Positions 11,684 through 22,444 of a DNA stretch of 64,000 nt are shown here, one piece after another. The position numbers and the translations under genes are program-made. The number at the start of each line of letters is the position of its first letter. Position 1 is the first letter of the stretch. The stretch lies in the NCBI GenBank assembly GCA_020747015.1, contig JAGTJM010000023.1:186001-250000 (forward strand), read 5' to 3'. The stretch is from Pyrenochaeta sp. MPI-SDFR-AT-0127. Its lineage: Eukaryota > Ascomycota > Dothideomycetes > Pleosporales > Cucurbitariaceae. Below the pieces are notes generated by a model, which searched no databases, had not been told where the DNA came from, and worked only from the letters and a program-made list of their open reading frames with translations.

Positions 11684-13660
11684 ATGTCTGTAGCGCCATC
11701 TAGAGTACGAAGTAGGAGCCGGGCGCCGAGTACGAGAGCTTCTCTCGCGCCAACTCCCATTGTAGTCGATGTTCCGCGGAGTGGCGCTAAATCGCCTTTG
11801 ATCATTGAAGTTCCAGCCAGGCCAAGAAGTAGAAGTGTAGGCAGGAATGGGGCGTTGATGGACGCACCAGGACTGAGTGGAGGCAGGGGCATGTTCAAAA
11901 GGTTAATCGTTGCATGTGACGGAACGTGGAACAATTCTGACGATGGCATGAAGAATGGCAGTCTCGCCATTCCCAGCAACATTACGCGGATATCAAGAGC
12001 TATCAAGGCGGTCAGTCAGGACGGCATACCGCAGATTGTGAACTATCATCAAGGACTTGGGACAGAAGGTGGTCCACTTTCTCGCTTCATTGGAGGCACT
12101 ACCGGTAAAGGTCTTGCGGACGACGTCAGAGAGGCTTATTCATTTCTTGCGAACAACTATCATCCTGGAGACGAGATTCTTCTCCTAGGTTTTTCAAGAG
12201 GAGCATTTACAGCTCGTAGTATAGCCGGTCTGATAGGACAGGTCGGTCTGCTCACCAAGAAGGGACTCAATACCCTCCCAGAAGTCTACGAAGATGTCCA
12301 GAACCGAAGAAATCCAGACTACCGGCCAAAACACACCGATTTACCGTTCCCGCGCAAACCCAGTGCAGACGATCCCCGCTACGCAGAAGAACTCGAACGC
12401 AGAGGCCTTACCCGTCTTGACATACCGATCAAGGCGATAGGCGTGTGGGATACAGTCGGCAGCTTGGGTATTCCGCGCATCGGCTTCCTCCAACGCGCTG
12501 GTCTGCAAATGAAACAGTCGCGCGCAACCGCCTTCTACGACACCAAGCTCAGTAACTGTGTCGAAAACGCCTTCCAAGCACTTGCGCTCGACGAAAACCG
12601 GCCTTCTTTTTCTCCAGCCGTATGGGAGAAACCCGAAGGCAATCGAACGACGCTCCGACAAGTCTGGTTTCCCGGTGCACATACGAATGTAGGGGGTGGT
12701 TACGACGATATGCAACTCGCCAATATTACTCTGGCCTGGATGATGAGCCAATTGGAGCCTTTCTTGGATATGAGGGATGAGTATCTTTTCGAGCAGGATG
12801 AGCTTAATGAAAAGTACTATAAAAAAGAAGAGGGGAGGGTAAGGCCGTGGAGTTTTGGCAAAGTGTATAGTGAGGTGAAGGGCGCGATGGCGCTGGGTGG
12901 CACTGCAGTAAGTCTAGTTCTCTATTCTAACCTTGCAACTTTGCAAATGCGTCTGATCGAACTTTGGAGATTCTAACAAAACATCCAGCTCCGTAGACCA
13001 GGGCACTACACCGCAGTTGATCCTTACAATGGCCGCTCAACAGATCGCCCCCTTCGCCAGACCAATGAATACATACACCCCAGCGTCCGCACACGACATC
13101 GTCTCCAAGGCCCCGGCGTCCTCGACAGAGGCACCTACGACTGCCGCGCTCTTACCGATAATTACAAGCTGATCGTCGACTACGGCCCTGGCAATCAGAA
13201 AAGCGGCGACCCTGAAATCTTCTGGAAGGTTAGGAGATCCGAGGGCCTGGCAGTGAGAGAGCTGCCCGAAGCGCCACTCTGGCGGCTAGAAAGAGAACTA
13301 GCAAGGCGAGATCGCGAAATGTATGATATGATCAAACGACCACCGGCTACAGGAGAGAAAAAGAAACGAAAGACGCAACGCCCAGCAAGCGCGGACATGG
13401 GAGGCAGCAGAGCAGCAAGCGGAGTCGGTGCCGGCCTCTCCAGTCCGCGCAGAAAACGCGATACATTTGCCGCACGCCAAACATTTCCCTCAGACGACCG
13501 AAGAGCGCGCAGAAGCAGTGCAATCCTAGATGCCCCACGAGAGCGGGTCGCGAGCCGCAGTAGAGCCCGCAGCGTTGAATTTGATCGCGAAACGGAGATC
13601 AGAGAAAGCATGCCGCATAGGAGAGAAAAGGACCAGGCTTGGTGGGATGGGAGAAGATAG
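11684..13660 (+). CDS. DUF2235 alpha/beta-hydrolase-like protein
   Basis: Two exons: 11684-12907 and 12989-13660 (81-bp intron, ttctaac branch), 631 residues from the first in-frame ATG. The frame is open upstream to 11417 without another ATG, so a further 5' exon is possible. The DUF2235 domain begins at KRLIVACDGTWNNSDDG. It contains the nucleophile elbow LLLGFSRGAFTARS, an acidic-residue region IGVWDTVGSLG and the histidine motif FPGAHTNVGGGY. This is the set seen in Tle1-type phospholipases and related fungal proteins. N- and C-terminal tails are rich in Ser and Arg and probably disordered. No signal peptide is visible. Substrate is unknown; lipase or esterase activity is inferred from the fold. 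Confidence 0.85.
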
Positions 13661-14872
13661 TCATGACGATGTTTCGACAATTGAAAATGTATATAGTGTT
13701 GTTAATTTGACGACCATTTAGATCGGGGGGAACCCTCCTTTTTCAGAAGCAGTGTTTGTGGGGGGGTCCACCAAGGCCTATTTTAGACTTTTGCTTTTAT
13801 CATTTTTTTGGTTTTTTGCAGTGTGGCTCGAAGGAGAGTACCAATACCCTTTCCCATGATGGACAACTTCATGCTTTTCTCTTGACCGTCAGGTTAGCCA
13901 TTGAAATACTTGTGTGACAGAATTATTCCTTTCGCAAATCTCTTCCTACGAAGCATTCACCCTGTTCGTCCTGCTATATCTTCCACGTAGCGACCCACGA
14001 TGTGGATTTTCTGTCCTTCCTCTCTTCTGCCCGGCTTCTCTCGCAAGTCTACAGATTTTCGAAACTATGTCCCTTGTTTTGCGTACGTTTTCATCTTTTA
14101 CGTCGCCGTGAATCTTGGTGCTGAGCGTGGGGATTGAGCGTACGCTCAGGAAGAATACATTAAGAAGAAGAAGAGTGCCAAGATAGCTCTATGCAAGGTG
14201 TGTGATTGTAACTGGAAGGGGCCATGTTGCCTACGGATATCATTTCTCTCTATGTCTTTTATCACTCTATCACTTCCGCACAACACACGTCGTACGAGTT
14301 TTACGTGCTTCTGTTGGCATATCTTCTCTACGCTTGAACGTCGATGCAGACATAGGCATAGCTGCTTAATAGCCAAGAAACCCCAGGCTTTGGGCATGAG
14401 ACTGAGTCTATTGACTCAAGAAGAAGCAACAAAAATTGTCTAAGCCTTCAGTACTCACAATTCTCCGTCTCTGTGGAGATTCAGAAAGCTTCCACAATCT
14501 GTAGAACTAGGTATCTAGCCAAGCTGTCACCACACGGTTCAATCCGAGCCTCCAACATCGCTGAGCCAACTCTCTATGCAGCCTAAGCTGCATCACGCGC
14601 TTTGCGTCACTCATTCCCCTACCCCACCAAGCCCGAAGCCGTTAGGCGCTGCATTCTCACAGCCGCCTACCCAAGGACTATTTAATCGCCTTTCTCACAC
14701 AACCCCACATCTTCCCTTTCTCTCCATCTGATACTCAATCTCATCGTACTTTGCGACACACGTTGCCAACTTTCCCCATACTTTTGCGACACTTGAGTTC
14801 TTTACCCCTTTTTTGCTTACCTTATCAACCCCGCTCACCCTTTTTCTTCTCGCTTACTTTCACCACACAAGT
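13661..14872. other. Intergenic, 3' region of DUF2235 gene and promoter of SDR gene
   Basis: About 1.2 kb with no supported gene. A T-rich stretch follows the hydrolase stop. A TATA-like tatttaat lies at 14679-14686, about 190 bp before the SDR start, followed by a pyrimidine-rich leader. Confidence 0.5.
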
Positions 14873-16018
14873 ATGCCTACAATCGTTGTCCACCCTGGAG
14901 CTACTGTCTTTGTGACGGGCGTGAATGGCTTGATTGGTAGTCATATTGTTGATCAGTTGCTGAAGAGAGGGTATCATGTCCGAGGTGCAGTCAGGGATGC
15001 TGCGAAGACCAAGTGGCTGGCAGACTACTTCCATGAAAAGTATGAGAGTGCGAAGTTTGAGCTGGTCGAGGTGCCGGATATGACTGTTGAAGGGTGTTAT
15101 GATAGCGTTGTTGATGGCAAGGCTTTCTCTTCCTATTCTGAAATCCGTACCCTTGTAGCGCCATGCTGACCTTTTGTTGCACATAGACGTCCACGGCTTT
15201 ATTCACGTCGCTTCTCCGCTTGGGGGCTTTGATGATGCCAACTCCGCCATCCCTATCGGTGTAAATGGTGGCTTGAATGCTCTCAAGGCTTGCGCGAGAG
15301 TTCCTTCGGTCAAACGTGTTGTATTCACTTCCTCGTCCCTTGCTGCCACATTTCCGAAACGAAACGTCGAGTTCTCCATCGATGAGAACAGCTACAATAA
15401 AGAAGCGGTCGAGGCTGTGAAGCAGGATCCGGCTAAGAAGGGGCTCTACATTTATGCTGCGTTAAAGACGGAAACGGAAAAGGCAATGTGGAAGTGGATG
15501 CAAGAGAATAGGCCGGAATTCGTGTTCAACACAATAGTATGGATCACTGTCCGCATTACACGTCTACCAACTTTGCTGACAACTAGCAGCTACCCAATGC
15601 CAACTTTGGCCGCGTCCTTGTACCGAAGCACCAGGGCTTTCCCTCAACTATTGCCTGGGCGCGTGCAGCTTGGACCGGCGAATACCTGAAAGAGCATGCT
15701 CAATTCATTGACCCACAATGGTTTATTTCGCCGGTCGATACTGCGCTGCTGCACGTGTCTGCTTTGATTCATAGCGATGTTGACTCTGAGCGCTTGTTTG
15801 GGTTTGCCGACACTTGGAACTTTAATCAACTGCTTGCGATCTTCCGTAAGCTTTATCCAGAGAGAAGTTTTCCCGACAATGTCGACGAAACGGGCGTTGA
15901 CCGGATGAAAGTGCCGAATCAGAGGGCAGAAGAGGTGTTGAGGTGGGTGAAGGGAGGCGGATGGAATTTGTTGGAGGAAAGCTTGGCTGAGATGACTGTA
16001 GAATGGCCATACGAGTAG
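14873..16018 (+). CDS. Extended SDR, aldehyde/dihydroflavonol-reductase type
   Basis: Three exons: 14873-15116, 15187-15536 and 15590-16018, giving 340 residues. The Rossmann motif is VFVTGVNGLIGSHIV and the catalytic YxxxK is YAALK, preceded by VVFTSSSLAAT. Fungal members of this family (yeast GRE2 and aldehyde or carbonyl reductases) reduce small aldehydes and ketones with NADPH. The first intron is unusual: the best-fitting donor is GC (G|GCAAGG), which keeps the family spacing VVDDVHGFIHVASP. A canonical GT donor at about 15147 would give a 40-bp intron and ten extra residues. The second intron is a normal 53-bp GT-AG intron with a CTGAC branch. Substrate is unknown. Confidence 0.85.
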
Positions 16019-18474
16019 GACCTTTTCTTCTGCAGGTGTAGCCACTACGGCCGGTCAGATAGATGATTCTGTCTGCCTACTCAAAAATCCCATGTCGGTT
16101 GCTTGGCGTTCACTTCCACTTTAATTGATTATGCACCAAAATATTTGGTATGCGCACGCATATCTTCTTTCAATTGAAATGTGCCTGGCTTACTTTTGAA
16201 CGCAATTGGACTACACTCGAAGCTGCGATCCGCTCTTCCACACCCTTCTAACTTCTACTCCTCGCGCCGATGTATGTCTAACAATTTGAGTATTCGGGTC
16301 GGCGTATCGTTCATCGGTGGCGCGCTCATCGTAGGCCAGTTGTTCTCCAACTACCAGACGTTACATGTTCGCATTAGTGGTAGTGGTACTGAGTATCTGC
16401 ACATCGCCTATTGTCAGCCTACAATGTCGCCCTCCAATGCTAGTCACGATCAGACTATTGAGCTGTGAGTGCCCAGTTCCAATTTTGGCCCCAATTCAAC
16501 CTGAGACGCAGCTGACAAGGGTACGCAGCCTGCGTGAACCACGTATAAAAAGACCATCACCTCGTCCAGTGATTCATTTCTTAGGCTTCCCAAAAACATC
16601 AGCATCGCATCATTCGGACTACTTCCAACGCGTTGTGCGTTCAAGTGCCTTCGGCGAGAGCGAGGAGATCCTGAATGGCTTCGAACAAACACCTTGAAGC
16701 TCTTCGTTGTGCTCATGTATTACAGGTGATCTATTACCGCAACGATCTGGGGCATCTCCACAAGGCTCGGGGGAGTGCGCTGGCTCAGGTATTGTGCGAC
16801 TACCTTTATGCCGTTCATTTTAAGAATTTCGCACTGTAGAACCTCTGCAGCATCTACTTTTCAGCAGATGCTGCGGAGCGTAAGGCAAGTATCGGCCCGA
16901 GCTCAATCCAGTATTGTTGCTCCGATACGACGCCAAGATCTCCGCTGTTAACACTATTCCATGGTATTGCCATAAAGAATTGGCACAACGGAGACTCAAT
17001 TCTGTACGAGGATTCGAATGATCTAGTACCGGAAACGATGTGAGATGAGCGACCAGTATTCCGCAATAATTTGCTCTGCTTTCTCAATCAGAGCCAATGG
17101 GGCCAAGTAGAATACCCGCACCATTAACAGCCATACTGAAGAAACTTACAAGTACTGAGAAGCCGAGCGCGTTGCAGAAATGAACACTACCAAAAAGTCG
17201 CCAACTCAGAAAGGGGAAGTATTTCGCGGTTGTGGAACTTTGTGCATTTGCAGCGGACTGGTAGTGGACATGGTCTAAGAGATGAGACCACATGGCGTTC
17301 GAATCTCTCTACGTTCTCTTGCGCATATGCTATCGCAGATTATTGAAGCGTGCAAGACACTTACAATGCGATCTGAACTGCTTTTGTCAGTGCGCCATAC
17401 GGAGAGTTGAAGATGGCAAAATGGCTCGCAAAACGCAAGTATCTTACCTTCCATACCCAGTGTGTGCTTTAGAAGCCAATTGTGTGCTCAGTTTCAATCG
17501 CGTTAATTGTCCTCGTACACTGCTGCCCGCGGGTGGAAAATACACGGACTGGGCAGGCCATTTCGCGTGGACGTTTTCAGGTGTGGCTTCGTAATATCCC
17601 CTCGAACATAAGTACGAAATGAATATAAGTACGAAGACAGGGAAAGCAGTGGTGCAATTGAAACAAGAAACCATAGCCGTGCCAAGCAAAGGCTTCTAGA
17701 ACTTACATTCACTGTTCAATTGGTCAAAGCTGCCACAAGCAAGTTCGAATCCATGGTCGTCGGTAGAGTATGCCTGTTTATAGTAATTTCCACAGTGAGT
17801 GGCCTGGGTGATTCGAAACGAAACTTAATTCCAATCACGAATGTGGAGAGTGAACGATAGCAATGACCAGCAACCGGCCGCGGTTTCGCAGAACGCCTCT
17901 GGGATTTGGAGATGGACCCTTGCGGCACGGGCACAGCGCCCAGAACACCGGGAAAATGAAAAGCAGGAACCCCCGCAAAGAGTGTTCGTCATGCGGGGAG
18001 GAGTTGGAGGCTTGAAGAACGTGCAAGGGGTGGAAGTTGGGGACGATTCGTGGAGAAAATACAGCCGATGATGGTCCGCTGTGGCGTTTACTTGGCATAC
18101 ATCGACTATGCTTTTGCCAAGTCTCCAACATCTTCTATCTTAAATCGTGATACGCGGAATGACTACATGGTAGAATTCTTCCGTACCTTGGGGCTGCAAA
18201 GCTATGGGTAGCTGCGGGAGCTATGGCCACTTTCATCGACAACGGTCATACCAAATGTTGTCGACAGGCTTATGCGCGGCATGAAAATGTAGATTGACCG
18301 TGATCAGGCTTCCATGTGGATGGATGCTGGGCATGAGAGGACCATGAGAGGTTGTATAAATACCGGGGGAGCTGCAGGTGCTGTAGAGTACCCTTTCTGC
18401 ATCTCTACAATCCTCAATTGACCTGGTCCTCGGTCCTAGAACTTCCTTGACAATTTCAATCTTCCACCATCATC
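16019..18474. other. Gene-poor interval with ORF fragments
   Basis: About 2.5 kb. No complete gene was found. On the minus strand between about 16.85 and 17.75 kb, several short open segments are bordered by GT and AG signals. One includes a hydrophobic stretch, CNALGFSVLVSFFSMAVNG. They could be exons of an unrecognised or decayed gene. Nothing could be joined with confidence. Confidence 0.3.
18355..18362 (+). promoter_or_regulatory. TATA box of the pectate lyase gene
   Basis: TATAAATA lies 113-120 bp upstream of the pectate lyase ATG, at a suitable distance for a fungal core promoter. A strong TATA element fits an inducible gene. Confidence 0.55.
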
Positions 18475-19515
18475 ATGAAGCTCACCACTTCCCTCGTCCT
18501 TCCTCTCCTCCCTGCCCTCTCCACCTCGGCAGTGATTCGCCGCCAGAATGGTGATGGCCCCCAAGGTACCACTGATGCCACTCAGGGTGACCTTGGTGCG
18601 CGACCACCGCCGCGCTTCCCATTCCCAGTCATTGAGTTCCCAGTCGCCAAGGAGACCGTCGTCTTCAATGAGACCAGGTACATTCAGCCAGGAGAGGTCT
18701 TCGATGGTCAGATGAAGCGATACGAGCGCCAGGAAGGAAGCTGTAACGAGCAAGCCGAGGGTACAGATGCTGACACTGTCTTCAACCTGTTGCCTGGATC
18801 GACCATCAAGAACGTAATTATTGGAAAGCATCAGGCAGAGGGTATTCATGCTCTTGGTGATGCCTGGGTTGAGAACGGTAAGCTTTGCCTGGACTTATTG
18901 AGACCATTCGAGTGCATACTGACATGTGTGGTATAGTCTGGTGGGAGGACGTCTGCGAGGACGCGCTCACATCGAAGGGTCTCAACACTCAACTTCGAGT
19001 CATTGGTGGCGGTGCTCGCAATGCCACAGACAAGATCTTCCAGGACAACTCCCTTGGCGGCAAGCTGAATATCACTGGCTTCTATGCCGAGACATTCGGA
19101 ACCTTTTACCAGAGCTGTGGTAACTGCTTGAACCAAGCCAAGCGCAACGTCACCATCCAGAACGTTATTGCCATTAACGGTACCCGCATGGGCATAGTAA
19201 GTTCCTCGTGCCTCATCTTTTGCAAAGTGATTCCTAACGTACTCACAGATCAACCCTAACTACGGTGACGAGTACCGTATCAAGGACTCCCAGATTGTGG
19301 GTGTCACACGCTATGTCGACAAGGAGATTGGCAACAACGTCCAGACAGTCCCATATACTGTCGGAACCGGCCCTGATGAGAAGTACGCGCTCTACAACTT
19401 GACTCGTGACCGCATCACAGAGTTCAACGGTACCATTGCGAACCAGTACACTCCAGAGGAGCCCTACCCATGGCTCGCAGAGTTCTGGCCTTCGAGCTCC
19501 AACAGCACAGCCTAG
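18475..19515 (+). CDS. Secreted pectate lyase, family PL3
   Basis: Three exons: 18475-18877, 18937-19196 and 19249-19515 (introns of 59 and 52 bp with tactgac and cctaac branches), 309 residues. A signal peptide covers about residues 1-19 and is followed by IRR, a possible dibasic processing site. The first intron splits ENVWWEDVCEDAL, the hallmark of PL3 enzymes, which cut polygalacturonate by beta-elimination. Other family blocks are STIKNVIIGKHQAEGIH, VIGGGARNATDKI and QSCGNCLNQAK. The usual GIHCxGxC has alanine at both cysteine positions (residues 126 and 130), so a conserved disulfide seems lost. The gene stands alone, with a TATA box and an AATAAA signal at 19567. The family is clear; activity is untested. 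Confidence 0.92.
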
Positions 19516-19566
19516 AGTTGACGAGTAATGATTAATAGGACCAGTCTATACTTAATCAGTAATTAG

Positions 19567-19572
19567 AATAAA
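19567..19572 (+). terminator. Polyadenylation signal of pectate lyase gene
   Basis: AATAAA begins 52 bp after the pectate lyase stop codon in an AT-rich stretch. Confidence 0.5.
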
Positions 19573-19914
19573 ACTTGATATTCTCTTATTGATTTGACTT
19601 GATGCAAACGTGAATCTTTTCCATGGGTATAAAGAATGATACTCCTTCTCTTTCTAGCCTAGGGTGATTTTCTGCCATTGAACATCATAGGCAATCCCAT
19701 TTTTGAGTATCTTGACCTCATCTTGACTCGGGTGCGTTCATAAAAGTTTTGCAGCTGAAGGGCAAGTCCAAAGTGGGAGCAGGAGCGTGAAGAAGACGTG
19801 ATTCGTGGCACAAGCAGTCCTGGATTCCGGCTATTTGGGATACTTCTCGATAGAGTGACCTCATAGACGCACCTTGGCTTTGATCAGACCTGCATTGAGA
19901 TTTTCCGGGTGTCC

Positions 19915-19921
19915 TAGGGTT
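19915..19921. promoter_or_regulatory. Telo-box-like element in the eS28 promoter
   Basis: TAGGGTT (AACCCTA on the other strand) lies about 200 bp before the eS28 start. In many ascomycetes, Tbf1-type factors bind telomere-like motifs in ribosomal protein promoters. The match is a single short site, so the role is an inference. Confidence 0.35.
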
Positions 19922-20122
19922 GACGTTGGGTGGAGCGGGGATTTGAGGAAGAATGGCCCGAGCGTCGCGCCCCTGCACACCGGCCTTGGCACAAACTTCT
20001 CGCTTAGCGCCCACCGAGCATTTTCCATTTGCACCCTCACGACAGCGACAACTCCATTCCGACGCCCAGCCAAACCCGCACACCGAACGACCCATCTTCG
20101 TCGAAATCAATAACCGCACAAA

Positions 20123-20476
20123 ATGGATGCCGCAAAAGCCCCCGTTAAGCTCGTCAAGGTCACTCGTGTCCTTGGCCGAACTGGTACGATTTCTCCTGCG
20201 ACAATTCTCGGATGATGTGGACTTTGGAGGGAATAGAGAAACTTGCTCGGAATAGCAGAGGCTGACGGAAAACACAGGCTCCCGTGGTGGTGTCACTCAG
20301 TGCCGTGTCGAGTTCATGGACGACCAGACCCGTTCCATCATCCGCAACGTCAAGGGCCCTGGTACGGCTACCGCCACCTACGAGTAGGAAACCCAACAGC
20401 TAACAAATCCGCAGTCCGTGAGAACGACATTCTCTGCCTGCTCGAGTCCGAACGTGAGGCCCGCCGCCTGCGATAA
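20123..20476 (+). CDS. rps28: 40S ribosomal protein eS28
   Basis: Three small exons: 20123-20183, 20278-20361 and 20415-20476, introns of 94 and 53 bp with gctgac and gctaac branches. They join to 68 residues, the normal length of eS28. Exon products VKLVKVTRVLGRTG, GVTQCRVEFMDDQTRSIIRN and ENDILCLLESEREARRLR match this very conserved protein throughout. It sits near the mRNA exit channel of the small subunit. The coding parts are too short for standard ORF calling. It is a housekeeping gene inside an otherwise accessory-looking stretch. Confidence 0.97.
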
Positions 20477-22444
20477 GCGCACGACTTTGGGGAAAAGGGA
20501 AGCGGCATTTCATTCGGTTTCGGAGTTCTTTGCGAAAGCTATGGGCATCTATACGGACTTCATGATGGCGGGACGATGAGGGTGCAGTGTCTCTGAGATG
20601 CTGCATCTGGAAAGCGAATGCGATTAGGAAAAGGATATCACGAACTACGAGTCGGGATCCGTCCCGGATGAATCAAAATCATTCGACCTCCATTAACACG
20701 CCCAATATGATGAGCTCCTGATGTTGCTGTGTTACCACTGTTGGTTTTTGAGCACGGGATGCGCAAAAGTCTACGTCGATGCGACCTACGATACTCCGTT
20801 TGTCAGCCCTTAGACTCAGCGACGCTTACTGTACCATAGATCTGGATGATTGCCTCCCAGTCATTCACCTAATCCTCCTCACCCTCACTAAAGCCCACAA
20901 GCGCCCGCTTTAACCTAATGTGTGATACTTCTCCGTCCGCCTCCTAAGTCACCCAACAAACCCCAAAACCATTGAATCGATTTCAGATACTCCACAACAG
21001 ATACTCAGCTAGCACATGGCTTTGGTAGAGTATAAATTTTGGTTCAATGACATTCAGACCATTATCTTCTTTCGTCTTTGTCAGACTCCGAAGGTTAATT
21101 TACGTGGTGCTTCCCCTTTTGACAGTGACTCACTGCGTTCAACAATTAGTGGGCATCTTTTGTTTCCAATTTTATCCAGTCTGGTGTACCAGTGACAATG
21201 GGTATCAAGCCAGATTTCAGCGTGGCGTAGAGTTCGTGCCATTGACCGGTGACGCTTGTCAGATATTTGACGTAGATAGTCCATTGCAAAGTTGCGGTAT
21301 GCGCCAACCTGGGACCCGTTAGCAAGGCTGAAGCCCAGTTGGGAGATATACCATGGCACAAACAGCGAACTCCTCGCTGATGTTCTAGTACTCTTGAAAA
21401 ATACCATAGCAGGAAGGAAGACTTGAGAGCTTGACTCCTAGTACTCTAAGAAGAGCGAGAGTGTATAGCCTAGATCAACGATCCAGCATGAAGCTGATAA
21501 ATAGGCACAGCCGCGATCTTTACTTCCATCAGTACGAGGCAGAGAGAGGGGCTTTCATTAACGTTGGAATTGTCAATTAGCTCGGTTCGCATTAGTTCGA
21601 ATTCGTTCAGCGATGCCAAAGAGGGAATCGTTGGTTAGACGCTAATTCAACCCGGTTGTTTGACCCCTTTGCGGCTACCATAAAGATTATTGCTGTTGTG
21701 AACGTGCAGCCTCCTGATTCATGCTTCCAGGCCCTAGAGACGACTATTAATCAGCGCAGCGTCGAAGTTCGCTTTGTCCCTAGAAGGGTTAACGGTAGGA
21801 AATGTTGTAAAATGTGTCTGGCTCGATTCTCAGTAACTCATCAATAAGGCAAACCTGGGGGTAATGGACTTAGCAACCACGCATACCGGACTCGAACAAA
21901 ATATATCTGCAACATTCAAAGTCAAGAAAGAACTTCAAAAAGCATAGGACTGATAGCAAGTCTTCGATGCCTTGTCGGTATGATTACCAGCGAGCCTTAA
22001 TTCACACGCGTCTCAAGCGCGAGGCGCAATAGTGTTACGAGAAGAGTTCATTTATACGACTGGGCTACAGTTTTGTGGGCTTTTTACCTGCAGCGACCTC
22101 TTGAGGACTAAACCAATAGGCGTGGTCGCACCAAACCGCCAAGGTTGACAGAGTGCAATCAATACCTCGCACTTGTGAGTTAAGACCTCAGGGCTCGTAA
22201 TGAGCGTGAATGTTGCAACTCTTGTAACGTAGCTGATGGCAGCCATAGTCAGAGACTACGAGGGCTTCTAGATGCGTGAATTGCAGGGATACGCTCTTAG
22301 ACCAGAAGGGCATGTAGAGTCAACCTCGGGCCGTGCCTACTTCTGGTTAGACGACACTCAGGTGACTCGTAGGTCCGATACCGGTACGTGAGTGCCAGTT
22401 CCTCTTGAATCACTCAAATGAAGTATATTACTCCGTTTTAGACA
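20477..22444. other. Gene-poor interval before the C2H2 regulator
   Basis: About 2 kb with no supported gene. The longest minus-strand frame, 21081-21407 (108 codons), has a protein-like composition but no recognised domain and no clear partner exon. Confidence 0.35.

Noticed and set aside
17741..17752. tRNA B-box-like GTTCGAATCC
   Set aside because: No matching A box, acceptor stem or anticodon arm could be folded around it.
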